Of a stretch of 40,786 nucleotides of DNA, positions 18,935-26,856 are shown one piece after another (position 1 is the first letter of the stretch; the number at the start of each line of letters is the position of its first letter). Origin of the DNA: Kiloniellaceae bacterium (GTDB lineage: Bacteria > Pseudomonadota > Alphaproteobacteria > Kiloniellales > Kiloniellaceae); NCBI GenBank assembly GCA_021776195.1, contig JAJFGK010000141.1, forward strand, positions 1 to 40,786. The letters run 5' to 3'. The notes under the pieces are model-generated. The model worked only from the letters and a program-made list of their open reading frames with translations, searched no databases and was not told where the DNA came from. The position numbers were made by a program, and so were the translations under genes.

Positions 18935-20080
18935 TTATTGCCTTTGTCGATAGGAAGGATGCCAAAATGTGACGGCCCGCTCCGCAAGGGCCATCAGACC
19001 GTAGAACAGCGACCCGGCCAGGGCCGCCATGAATATCTCCGCCCAGACCATGTCGACGTTCATGCGGCCGACCTCGGTCGAGATGCGAAAGCCCATGCCG
19101 ACGATCGGGGTCCCGAAGAACTCCGCCACGATGGCCCCGATCAGCGCCAGGGTCGAGTTGATCTTCAAGGCATTGAAGATAAAGGGCATGGCCGCCGGCA
19201 GACGCAGCTTGATCAAGGTTTGCCAGTACCCGGCGGCGTAGGAGCGCAGCAGCTCGCGTTCCTGCGCGCCCGAGGCCGACAGGCCGGTCACCGTGTTCAC
19301 CAGCATGGGAAAGAAGGTCATGATGACCACCACCGCCGCCTTGGACTGCCAGTCGAAACCGAACCACATGACCATGATAGGAGCCACGCCGACGATAGGC
19401 AAAGCGCTGACCAGATTGCCCAGCGGCAGGAGGCCGCGCTGCAGAAAGGGCACGCGGTCGACCAGCACGGCGACGATGAAACCGCCGGCACAGCCCATGG
19501 CATAGCCTGAGAGGACCGCCTTCATGAAGGTCTGAACGAAGTCGGCGGCCAGGATGTCGAGCGATCCGGCGATGCGCAGGCCGATCGCGCTGGGCGCCGG
19601 CAGCAGGACCTGCGGCACGCCGAACCCGACCGTCGCGATCTCCCACAAAAACAATAGCCAGAGCCCGAAGGCCGCGGGCACCAGCAGGTCGAGCAAGCGG
19701 TTGAGCGAGACCGAAAAACTGCGGACCTCGGCGATAGCATCGATCGCCCGCCAGATGAGGATCCAAAGGCCCAGATTGAAGAGCCAGAACCCCAATCCCG
19801 CGGAACCCGCGGCCCCACCGCCGCGCAGCAAGGCCAGACTGGTGGCGGCACCAAGCCCTACCAGGACCAGCAGCGCCAGGCCCCCGACCAGACCTGTCGC
19901 GGAACGCCAGGCGAAGAGGACCGCGGCCACCAGAATGACCAATGCCGGCACAAGCGCCCCAGGCACCGCCAGCCAATGCTGCGCCTCGACCTCCGGCAGC
20001 ACCTTGGTCAGCGGCAGGAACAGGGCGCCCAGCAGGACGGCGGCGGCCAGGGCGCAGCCTTTGTCGCCCAACGCTTTCAT
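18935..20080 (-). CDS. ABC transporter permease 2 with an extra N-terminal membrane region
   Basis: The 381-residue protein has a C-terminal permease domain of the SsuC/ThiX family (VLLPAPSAIGLRIAGSLDIL, ALPIVGVAPIMVMWFGFDW, LIKLRLPAAMPFIFNALKI, INSTLALIGAIVAEFFG). It is preceded by roughly 120 residues with about three to four additional hydrophobic segments, more than most relatives carry. The ATG at 20080 overlaps the TGA of permease 1 (ATGA), so translation is coupled. The two permeases probably form a heterodimer. The frame is open upstream to 20956, but that part lies over permease 1 in another frame and is not real. Confidence 0.9.
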   Translation of the reverse strand: MKALGDKGCALAAAVLLGALFLPLTKVLPEVEAQHWLAVPGALVPALVILVAAVLFAWRSATGLVGGLALLVLVGLGAATSLALLRGGGAAGSAGLGFWLFNLGLWILIWRAIDAIAEVRSFSVSLNRLLDLLVPAAFGLWLLFLWEIATVGFGVPQVLLPAPSAIGLRIAGSLDILAADFVQTFMKAVLSGYAMGCAGGFIVAVLVDRVPFLQRGLLPLGNLVSALPIVGVAPIMVMWFGFDWQSKAAVVVIMTFFPMLVNTVTGLSASGAQERELLRSYAAGYWQTLIKLRLPAAMPFIFNALKINSTLALIGAIVAEFFGTPIVGMGFRISTEVGRMNVDMVWAEIFMAALAGSLFYGLMALAERAVTFWHPSYRQRQ

Positions 20081-20994
20081 GGCCGCAGCCCCAACCGTTT
20101 GAGGGTCGCCCGCTCGACCACGCCGACCAGCGCCACCAGCAGCGCCGCCAGCAGCGCCGCGGTCACCAGGGCAGACCAGATCTGGATCGTCTGGCCGTAG
20201 TAGGAGCCCGCCAGCAGCCGGGCGCCGAGCCCGGCCTGGGCCCCGGTCGGCAGTTCGCCGACGATGGCCCCCACCAGGCTGATCGCGACGGCCACCTTCA
20301 GACTGGTGAAGAGGAAGGGCAGCGACGAGGGCCAGCGCAGCATCCAGAAGGTCTGCCAGCGGCTGGCACTGTAGGTGCGCATCAGATCCATCTGCAGCGG
20401 ATCGGGCGACCGCAGGCCCTTGACCATGCCGATGGTGACCGGAAAGAAACACAGATAGGTCGAGATCACCGCCTTGGGCACCAGTCCCTTCAGGCCGATG
20501 GCGCCCAGCACCACCACGACCATCGGCGCGATGGCCAGGATGGGGATGGTCTGGGACGAGATGATCCAGGGCATCAGGCTCTTGTCGAGGGAGCGCAGAT
20601 GGACGATCCCGACCGCCAGCAGAATCCCCAGGAGAGTACCGGTCGCGAAGCCCAGAAGGGTCGAGGAGAGGGTGACCCAGGAATGGAAGATCAGGCTGCG
20701 CTTCGAGGTGATTCGCTTGTCCAGAATGGTGGCCTTCATCTCGGCCAGAATCTGGTGCGGGGCCGGCAGGATCGGACGCTCCTGGGCCAGGGTCGCGCGC
20801 AGCAGGTCGCCTTGGCTCCACTCGGTCCCCTGGCGCTCGAACTGATCGATCTGCCAGGGCGTGTTCATGGACACCGCGCCCAGGTACCAAAGCGCCAGGA
20901 TGACCAGGGCGATGACCGCGACGGGCCCGGTCTTGCCGGCCAGAAGCCGCCGCCAACTCAGCGCCGGCGCAGGGCCGAGGATGTCAGAGGTCAT
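20077..20994 (-). CDS. ABC transporter permease 1
   Basis: This 305-residue inner-membrane protein of the SsuC/ThiX family has an N-terminal membrane segment (GPVAVIALVILALWYLGAV) and a longer-than-usual periplasmic stretch up to RPILPAPHQILAEM. The family signatures IISSQTIPILAIAPMVVVVL, MRTYSASRWQTFWMLRWPSS and VAISLVGAIVGELPTGAQAG follow. It overlaps the ATPase gene by 11 bases and permease 2 by 4 bases. It is part of the predicted pyrimidine importer. Confidence 0.92.
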   Translation of the reverse strand: MTSDILGPAPALSWRRLLAGKTGPVAVIALVILALWYLGAVSMNTPWQIDQFERQGTEWSQGDLLRATLAQERPILPAPHQILAEMKATILDKRITSKRSLIFHSWVTLSSTLLGFATGTLLGILLAVGIVHLRSLDKSLMPWIISSQTIPILAIAPMVVVVLGAIGLKGLVPKAVISTYLCFFPVTIGMVKGLRSPDPLQMDLMRTYSASRWQTFWMLRWPSSLPFLFTSLKVAVAISLVGAIVGELPTGAQAGLGARLLAGSYYGQTIQIWSALVTAALLAALLVALVGVVERATLKRLGLRP

Positions 20995-21880
20995 AGGCCT
21001 GCCCCGTGCGCAGTCCCTCCCGGACGCGGTGGGCGATCTCCAGGAATTCGGGCGTCTCGCGGATATCGAGCGTGCGCTCGCGCGGCAGATTACTCTCGAT
21101 CACATCGATGATGCGCCCCGGACGCGGCGACATGACGACGATCTTGCTGGAGAGGAAGACCGCTTCGGGAATCGAGTGGGTGACGAAGACCACGGTCTTT
21201 TCGGTCTTGCCCCAAAGCTGCAAGAGCTGCTGGTTCAGATGATCGCGGACGATCTCGTCGAGCGCGCCGAAGGGCTCGTCCATCAGCAGGAGCGCCGGGT
21301 CGAAGCAGAGCGCCCGCGCGATCGAGGCGCGCTGCTGCATGCCGCCGGAAAGCTGCCAGGGAAACTTCTTCTCGAAGTCGCCCAGGTTGACCAGGTCGAG
21401 ATACTGTCGGGCCCGGGCGGCGCGCTCGGCCCGGTCCATGCCCATGATCTCGAGCGGCAGGGTGACATTGCGCTCGATGGTCCGCCAGGGATAGAGCGCC
21501 GGGGCCTGGAAGACATAGCCGTAGGCCCGGTCGAGCCGCGCCTGTTGGGGCGAGAGGCCGTTGACGGTAATCTCGCCGGCGGTCGGCCGCTCCAGATCGG
21601 CAATGACCCGCAGCAGGGTGGTCTTGCCGCAGCCCGAGGGGCCGATGAAGGACACGAAGTCGCCGTAGTCGACCTGCAGGTCGACCTCCGACAGCGCGTA
21701 GACCGGGCCGTCGGCGGTCTGAAAGGTCAGACCGAGGCCCGCCGCCGCAACCGCCCGCGAGCGCGGCGCTGTTGCCCCGTTAGTCTGCGCCCCGCTGGCC
21801 TGCGCGCCGCTGGCCGATGCCGCGTCAGCGGATGCCGAGGAAGCCGCCCTCATGGCGCGGCCTGCGCCATCACGCGGCAT
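20984..21880 (-). CDS. ABC transporter ATP-binding protein of the predicted pyrimidine importer
   Basis: This ATPase carries Walker A GPSGCGKTT, Q-loop FQAPALYPWRTI, signature LSGGMQQRASIARAL, Walker B LLLMDEPFGALD and H-loop VTHSIPEAV. From 21880 it has 298 residues; a start at 21853 would avoid an 11-base overlap with the upstream hydrolase gene and leave a 16-base gap. The first 45 residues are an Ala/Ser/Gly-rich stretch with repeats of A-S-G-A-Q that is not part of the ATPase fold, probably a disordered extension. It works with the two downstream permeases. Confidence 0.92.
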   Translation of the reverse strand: MPRDGAGRAMRAASSASADAASASGAQASGAQTNGATAPRSRAVAAAGLGLTFQTADGPVYALSEVDLQVDYGDFVSFIGPSGCGKTTLLRVIADLERPTAGEITVNGLSPQQARLDRAYGYVFQAPALYPWRTIERNVTLPLEIMGMDRAERAARARQYLDLVNLGDFEKKFPWQLSGGMQQRASIARALCFDPALLLMDEPFGALDEIVRDHLNQQLLQLWGKTEKTVVFVTHSIPEAVFLSSKIVVMSPRPGRIIDVIESNLPRERTLDIRETPEFLEIAHRVREGLRTGQAYDL

Positions 21881-23117
21881 ACCCGGCTTTGTCCAGCATC
21901 GCGCGCAGCAGCACCTGACCGCCGGCGGTGATCCATTCCGGCTTGGCGTCCTCGACCTCGTTGTGGCTGATCCCGTCGATGCAGGGCACGAAGATCATCG
22001 AGGTCGGCGCCACATTGGCCAGATAGCAGGCATCGTGACCGGCGCCGGAGACCATGTCCCGGTGGTCGTAGCCGCAGTCCAGGGTCGCCTTGCGGACCGC
22101 CTCGATACAGCTGTCGTCGAAGTGGATCGGGGCATAGTAGAAGATCTGCTCGAGCTCGACTTCCAGGCCGATGTCCGCGGCGATCTCCGCCACGCCCGCG
22201 CGCATGGCGGCATCCATTCCGGCCAGCACCTCGTCCTTGGGATGGCGAAAATCGATGGTCAGGGAAACCCGGCCTGGGATCACGTTGCGCGAGTTGGGGT
22301 AGACATCCATCATGCCCACCGTGGCGCAGGCAACCGGCGCGTTGTCGAGCCCCACCTTGTTCACCAACTGGACCACCCGGGCGGCGCCCAGAAGGGCGTC
22401 CTTGCGACGGTCCATGGGGGTCGGGCCGGCATGGGATTCGACCCCTGTCAGGGTCATCTCGTACCAGCGCTGACCCTGGGCGTCGGTGACCACGCCGATG
22501 GGCTTGTCGTCGGCCTCCAGGATCGGGCCCTGTTCGATATGGGCCTCGAAATAGGCGTGCACGGGACGGCCGCCGACCTCGTCCTCGCCGGCATAGCCGA
22601 TGCGCGCCAGTTCTTCGCCCATGGTCTTGCCGTCCGCGTCGGCCCGCGACAAGCCGTATTCGAGGTCGAAAATCCCGCCGAAAACGCCCGACGACACCAT
22701 GGCCGGGGCGAAACGCGAGCCCTCCTCGTTGGTCCAGACCGCGACCTCCACCGGGTGCTCGGTCGCCAGGTCCAGATCGTTCAGGCTGCGCACCACCTCG
22801 AGGCCGGCCAACACCCCGAAGACGCCGTCGAAGCGCCCGCCGGTCGGCTGGGTGTCCAGGTGGCTGCCGGTGATCACCGGCGCCAGCGCGTCATTGCGCC
22901 CGGCCCGGCGGGCAAAGATGTTGCCCATCTTGTCGACCCGGATCGTGCAGCCGGCGTCCTTACACCAGGAAACGAAAAGATCGCGCCCTTGCTTGTCCAG
23001 GTCGGTCAGGGCCAGGCGACAGCAGCCGCCCTTTTCGGTGGCGCCGATCTTGGCCATCTCCATCAGGCTGTTCCACAGGCGATCCCCATCGATGGAGAGG
23101 TTGCTCGGTTCGGACAT
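21870..23117 (-). CDS. Zn-dependent N-carbamoyl-amino-acid hydrolase / beta-ureidopropionase (M20 family)
   Basis: This hydrolase releases ammonia and CO2 from N-carbamoyl-beta-alanine or a related ureido acid, step three of reductive pyrimidine catabolism. At 415 residues it has the M20/allantoate-amidohydrolase ligands: His86 and Asp97 (GSHLDTQPTGGRFDG), Glu131/132 (TNEEGSRF), His193 (EAHIEQGP) and a late His in DGISHNE. The dimerisation-domain motif GVESHAGPTPMDRR is also present. It is closer to the bacterial PydC/HyuC type than to nitrilases. The start at 23117 is 19 bases after the nitrilase gene. An allantoate or carbamoyl-alpha-amino-acid substrate cannot be excluded, but the neighbours favour carbamoyl-beta-amino acids. 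Confidence 0.9.
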   Translation of the reverse strand: MSEPSNLSIDGDRLWNSLMEMAKIGATEKGGCCRLALTDLDKQGRDLFVSWCKDAGCTIRVDKMGNIFARRAGRNDALAPVITGSHLDTQPTGGRFDGVFGVLAGLEVVRSLNDLDLATEHPVEVAVWTNEEGSRFAPAMVSSGVFGGIFDLEYGLSRADADGKTMGEELARIGYAGEDEVGGRPVHAYFEAHIEQGPILEADDKPIGVVTDAQGQRWYEMTLTGVESHAGPTPMDRRKDALLGAARVVQLVNKVGLDNAPVACATVGMMDVYPNSRNVIPGRVSLTIDFRHPKDEVLAGMDAAMRAGVAEIAADIGLEVELEQIFYYAPIHFDDSCIEAVRKATLDCGYDHRDMVSGAGHDACYLANVAPTSMIFVPCIDGISHNEVEDAKPEWITAGGQVLLRAMLDKAGYAA

Positions 23118-23136
23118 GGAAATCCCTTTCTTTGGC

Positions 23137-24003
23137 TCAATTCAAGTCGGTCAGGCTCTCGTAGGTTTCGGGCCTGCGGTCGCGGAAGAACTGCCAGGTG
23201 TTGCGGACCTCGCGGATCAAGTCCAGGTCCATCTCGTGGACAATCAGCTCGTCCTTGTCGCGGCTCGCCTGGGCTTCGATCTGGCCGCGCGGATTGACGA
23301 AGTAGCTCTGGCCGTAGAACTCGCCGATGTTCCAGGGCCCTTCGGTGCCGACCCGGTTGACGGCGCCGATGTAGACCCCGTTGGCGACCGCCGAGGCCGG
23401 CTGTTCCAGGGTCCAGAGGTGCTCGGAAAGACCGGCCACGGTCGCCGAGGGATTGACGATGTATTCCGCGCCCTTCAGGGCCAGCGCCCGCCAGCCCTCG
23501 GGGATGTGGCGGTCGTAGCAGATATAGACTCCCAGCTTGCAGTAGGCGGTGTCGAAGACCGGCCAGCCCGAGGCGCCGGGCTTGAAAAAGAACTTTTCCC
23601 AGAAGCCGGCGACCTGGGGAATATGGCTCTTGCGGTACTTGCCCAGATAGCTGCCGTCGGCGTCGACCACCGCCGCCGTGTTGTAGTAGACGCCGGTCAT
23701 GACCTCTTCATAGATCGGCACCACGATGACCATCTTGTGCTTCTTGGCGTAGTCCTGCATCAGCTTGGTCGTGGGGCCGTCCGGGATGGCCTCGGCCGCG
23801 GCGTACCACTTCGCATCCTGGCTCGGGCAGAAGTAGGGCTGGGTGAAGACCTCCTGGAAACAGAGGACCTGGACGCCCTGGCGCCCGGCCTCCTCGATCA
23901 GGGGATGGTGCGCCGCCAGCATCCGGTCGCGAATCTCGTCCGGGCTCATGGAGGTGTCGCCCTTCAGCGCCATCTGAATGAGGCCGCCCTTCAATGTCGC
24001 CAT
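23137..24003 (-). CDS. Carbon-nitrogen hydrolase (nitrilase superfamily), beta-ureidopropionase or N-carbamoylputrescine-amidase-like
   Basis: This 288-residue enzyme of the nitrilase superfamily has the catalytic triad Glu51 (LCFQEVFTQPYF), Lys125 (YRKSHIP) and Cys162 (GVYICYDRHIPEG). The FFKPG segment and the Arg in CYDRHIPE are those of carbamoylases, including eukaryotic-type beta-ureidopropionase. It would cleave a carbamoyl or amide bond. It is first in the seven-gene operon, with GGGAGGGG ahead of the ATG and a RutR-type box 290 bases upstream. The same operon also encodes an unrelated Zn-dependent carbamoylase, so the two may use different substrates (for example uracil- versus thymine-derived, or amide versus carbamoyl). 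Confidence 0.9.
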   Translation of the reverse strand: MATLKGGLIQMALKGDTSMSPDEIRDRMLAAHHPLIEEAGRQGVQVLCFQEVFTQPYFCPSQDAKWYAAAEAIPDGPTTKLMQDYAKKHKMVIVVPIYEEVMTGVYYNTAAVVDADGSYLGKYRKSHIPQVAGFWEKFFFKPGASGWPVFDTAYCKLGVYICYDRHIPEGWRALALKGAEYIVNPSATVAGLSEHLWTLEQPASAVANGVYIGAVNRVGTEGPWNIGEFYGQSYFVNPRGQIEAQASRDKDELIVHEMDLDLIREVRNTWQFFRDRRPETYESLTDLN

Positions 24004-24278
24004 GGCTTAAAGCCCTCCCCTCTGCGCGCGCGGTTCGTCGGCGGGACGCAGGGACCAGCGGCGGGATCCGAGGAAAACGCGATCGGGGGCCGGCGCGCCT
24101 TGGCGCGGAGCCCGCGCGACGTTAGGGCGAATCGGTCCTGCCGTGCTTGTCCATTTGCCGCTCCCTTGTGCTTTTTTCGTCCGTCCTGATTGTTCGGTCG
24201 CTGGACGGTATTTTGTCGATCGAGGCCTCGCGGGCGACGCCAAACAACGCCTTGATCCCGGCCAATCGGCCAAGCTAA

Positions 24279-24307
24279 GATCTAACGCAAATTTTACCAA
24301 CTGGTCA
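24279..24307 (-). promoter_or_regulatory. Promoter of the nitrilase-to-dihydropyrimidinase operon
   Basis: On the minus strand TTGACC (24307-24302) is followed after exactly 17 bases by TTAGAT (24284-24279), a reasonable sigma-70 promoter. The -35 hexamer lies inside the RutR-type box, so repressor binding would block polymerase. The transcript would have a long leader of about 270 bases before the nitrilase ATG. Confidence 0.5.
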
Positions 24308-24308
24308 A
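24293..24308. promoter_or_regulatory. RutR-type operator upstream of the nitrilase operon
   Basis: TTTACCAACTGGTCAA matches the known RutR consensus TTGACCAnnTGGTCAA at 13 of the 14 specified positions, with the expected two-base spacer. It lies between the divergent RutR-like gene and the operon and overlaps the -35 of the latter. RutR releases DNA on binding uracil or thymine, so the operon would be induced by pyrimidines (established for E. coli RutR, inferred here). Confidence 0.72.
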
Positions 24309-24506
24309 GAAACAATTTGGCCCGGAAGCTCGTTCGGCGCCATCGGACGGGCCATTGGACAGGACGGTTTGGGCCAAGCTCGGCCGCGCCGCGTGCGGCG
24401 ACCGGCGGGTCACAACAAACGGGGGCAAAGCTTTGTCGGATGCAGGATTCCATCGGGCTGGAGGCGACGCCGCTCAGGTCGCCTTGGCCGACGCCGGCCT
24501 TGTCCC

Positions 24507-25190
24507 ATGACCCAGGCCAAGCCGGCGGTAAGGGCCGCACCGGATAAAAGCACAGCGGCCGGAAAGACGCGCATTCAGGCGCGCAACGAAGCGCGCATTC
24601 TCGACGCGGCCCAGGAGGTCTTCGCCGAAGCCGGGTTTCGCGGCGCCACGGTCGACCAAATCGCGGCCAAGGCCGGCATGTCGAAGCCCAACCTGCACTA
24701 CTATTTCAAACGCAAACGCGAGCTCTACCTGGCGGTGCTGCGGCGCACCCTGGATCTATGGTTGGAGCCGCTGGAGGAGTTGGACCCCGAGGGCGATCCG
24801 GAAAGGGAACTGCGCCACTACATCGCCCGCAAGCTCTACCTCTCCCGGGTCAACCCCATGGCCTCGCGGGTCTTCGCCAATGAAATCCTGCAGGGTGCGC
24901 CGATGCTGGGCGACTACCTGGCCCACGACCTGCGGACCCTGGTGCGCAACAAGGCCAAGGTCATCCGCCATTGGATCGCGGCCGGCAAAATCGCCACGGT
25001 CGATCCCTACCACCTGATCTTTCTAATCTGGGCCGCCACCCAGCACTATGCCGACTTCGCCCCCCAGGTGATGGCGGTGACCAACGTGAAGGGCCTCTCC
25101 AAGTCCCACTTCGCCGCGGTCGAGGACTCGCTCTGCCAGATCATCTTTCATGGCCTGCTGCCGACTGGCCGCACAAAAAACGAGGAGTAG
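24507..25190 (+). CDS. TetR-family regulator, RutR-like
   Basis: This 227-residue regulator has an N-terminal TetR helix-turn-helix: ILDAAQEVFAEAGFRGATVD, then QIAAKAGMSKPNLHYYFKRK. The long helical C-terminal domain is of the RutR/YcdC type (LYLSRVNPMASRVFANEILQ, LIWAATQHYADFAPQV). RutR binds uracil or thymine and controls pyrimidine use. The ATG at 24507 starts a normal N-terminal tail; the frame is open upstream to 24369 but the added residues are Arg-rich noise. The ribosome-binding site is poor. It is divergent from the pyrimidine operon, with RutR-type boxes at 24293 and 29621. It converges on the LysE gene, 12 bases away. Confidence 0.85.
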   Translation: MTQAKPAVRAAPDKSTAAGKTRIQARNEARILDAAQEVFAEAGFRGATVDQIAAKAGMSKPNLHYYFKRKRELYLAVLRRTLDLWLEPLEELDPEGDPERELRHYIARKLYLSRVNPMASRVFANEILQGAPMLGDYLAHDLRTLVRNKAKVIRHWIAAGKIATVDPYHLIFLIWAATQHYADFAPQVMAVTNVKGLSKSHFAAVEDSLCQIIFHGLLPTGRTKNEE

Positions 25191-25202
25191 CCCGGTCTTT
25201 GC

Positions 25203-25835
25203 CTAGGGCTGCCGCTCGGCCAGCGCGGCCTTCACCCCCAGGCCCAGATAGAGGCCCCCGGTCACGAAGCGTGGCAGCGGTCCCTGCAGCACCCGCCCGC
25301 CGAGCCAAGACCGCAGGCTGCCGGCCAGGAGCGCATAGGCCCCGTCGGTGAAAAGGGCCAGGCCCGCATAGAGCAGCCCAAGCAGCAAGATCTGCGGCGG
25401 GACCGGGCCCTGGCTCGGCTCCACGAACTGCGGCAGGAAGGCGAGAAAGAAGACCGCGATCTTGGGATTGAAGACGCTGACCACCACGCCGTCCATGAAG
25501 AGGCGACAGAGCGAGTGCGGGGTGGAGGCGTCGATGGCGGCGGTCGCGCCGCGCGCGAAAATCGTCCTGAGCCCCAGATAGATCAGATAGCCGGCGCCGA
25601 TGGCCTTTACGATGCCAAAGGCGGTCGCCGAGGAGAGCAGAATGGCCGAAAGGCCGATCGCCGCCGCGGCGACGTGGACCAGGGCGCCCGCCGACAGCCC
25701 GAGAACCGAGGCCAGGCCGGCGCGGTAGCCCTGCGCCGCGCTGCGCGCCACCACATACAGGACACCGGGTCCGGGAATCACCAGGACCACGAGGGACGCG
25801 GCCACAAAGGCAATCAGCATCGTGTCACTCGGCAT
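25203..25835 (-). CDS. LysE/RhtB-family exporter
   Basis: This is a 210-residue inner-membrane exporter with about six hydrophobic segments. It begins MPSDTMLIAFVAASLVVLVI followed by PGPGVLYVVARS, the RhtB N-terminal signature, then GYRAGLASVLGLSAGALVHV and later VSVFNPKIAVFFLAFLPQFV. The family exports amino acids and related metabolites. The ATG at 25835 has GGAG upstream; a frame to 25874 adds an unconserved tail. It is last in the strand run preT-preA-DMT-LysE, 109 bases after the DMT gene. Export of beta-alanine or another pathway product is a possible role, inferred from position only. Confidence 0.88.
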   Translation of the reverse strand: MPSDTMLIAFVAASLVVLVIPGPGVLYVVARSAAQGYRAGLASVLGLSAGALVHVAAAAIGLSAILLSSATAFGIVKAIGAGYLIYLGLRTIFARGATAAIDASTPHSLCRLFMDGVVVSVFNPKIAVFFLAFLPQFVEPSQGPVPPQILLLGLLYAGLALFTDGAYALLAGSLRSWLGGRVLQGPLPRFVTGGLYLGLGVKAALAERQP

Positions 25836-25944
25836 CCGCGTCTCCGGGGCCGACTTGCGGCGATCAGGTGCCACTCTGCCAGGATGGCCGCGTCCCTGGA
25901 AGCCTGCAAAAGCGGCTTGCGGCTGGCCAGGAATCGGGCCGGAT

Positions 25945-26847
25945 CTAAGGGGTCGCTGGGCTGCGCAACAGCAAGAGCATGGCGATGGCGGTCACCGCGA
26001 TCCCGAGGAAGACCGGCAGCGTGGGCCAGGGGGCGCCGAAGCCGGCTTCGATCAAGACAACGAAGGCGGGGGTCAGATAGGTGTAGGCCATGACCCGGTG
26101 CGGCGGCAGATGCAGGCTGGCGAACTTGGCCAGGTAGAAGGTGAAGGCGGTGTTGCAGATCGCCAGATAGAAAACCCCGCCCAGGGCCTTGGCCGGGATC
26201 CCGGTCCAATCGGTGGCAAGGATCTGCGGCCCCGCGTAGATCGCCAAGAGCCCAGCGCCCGCGGCCAGAACCCAAAAGGTCATGACCACCACCGGCTCGC
26301 CCCGGTGCAGCCGCTTGATCGCCGGCGCGTAGGCGCTGAAGGACACGGCGGAGAAGAAAAACAGGATATCGCCGTAGCCCAGATCGAGCGCGAGGAGCCG
26401 GTCCAGACTGCCCTCGAACAGGACCCAGACCGCGCCGAGACCGCCGAGCAGCAGGCAACCCAGTTGGCCGGACGGGCAACGCTGGCCGACCAGCAGGAAG
26501 GCGATGCCCGCGGCCATCAGCGGGACCAGGGTGAAGATCGCCCCGGTGGAGAGCGTGTCGGTCCAGCGCAGGGCCTCGAACATCAAGACGAAGAAGAGCA
26601 CCATGGTCAGCGCGATCGCGGCATAGCGCAGCAGCCCCCCCAGGCCGGGCCACTGCCAACGGCCCGACAGGGCCAGCCCGATGCCAAAGACCGCCGCCGC
26701 CACCAGGAAGCGCAGAAAGGTCAGAACCAGCGGGTCCAGGTCATGGGTAATGGCGGCGCCGACAGTAAAGGAGGTGCTGACCAGGAAGGCATAGACCAGC
26801 AGCGCACCATGGGCGATGGCCTCATTTCCCTTGGGCCAAGAGGCCAT
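25945..26847 (-). CDS. DMT-superfamily (EamA-type) transporter
   Basis: This 300-residue protein has ten predicted membrane helices in two EamA repeats. The first repeat includes LLVYAFLVSTSFTVGAAITH and LVLTFLRFLVAAAVFGIGLA. The second includes GDILFFFSAVSFSAYAPAIK and NTAFTFYLAKFASLHLPPHRV followed by MAYTYLTPAFVVLIEAGFG. Members export or import amino acids, nucleosides, purines or other metabolites. The gene starts 9 bases after preA stops, so co-transcription with preT-preA is likely. Its link to pyrimidine catabolism is an inference from that spacing. Confidence 0.9.
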   Translation of the reverse strand: MASWPKGNEAIAHGALLVYAFLVSTSFTVGAAITHDLDPLVLTFLRFLVAAAVFGIGLALSGRWQWPGLGGLLRYAAIALTMVLFFVLMFEALRWTDTLSTGAIFTLVPLMAAGIAFLLVGQRCPSGQLGCLLLGGLGAVWVLFEGSLDRLLALDLGYGDILFFFSAVSFSAYAPAIKRLHRGEPVVVMTFWVLAAGAGLLAIYAGPQILATDWTGIPAKALGGVFYLAICNTAFTFYLAKFASLHLPPHRVMAYTYLTPAFVVLIEAGFGAPWPTLPVFLGIAVTAIAMLLLLRSPATP

Positions 26848-26856
26848 TTCCGACCG

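Larger units (their letters stand above)
24004..24506. other. Divergent regulatory region between the nitrilase operon and the TetR/RutR-like gene
   Basis: This 503-base region has no convincing gene; the frames that cross it are Arg-rich noise. It holds the RutR-type box at 24293 and a promoter for the minus strand overlapping it. The base composition is locally more AT-rich around 24275-24320, as expected for a promoter. I see no riboswitch or terminator. Confidence 0.6.
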
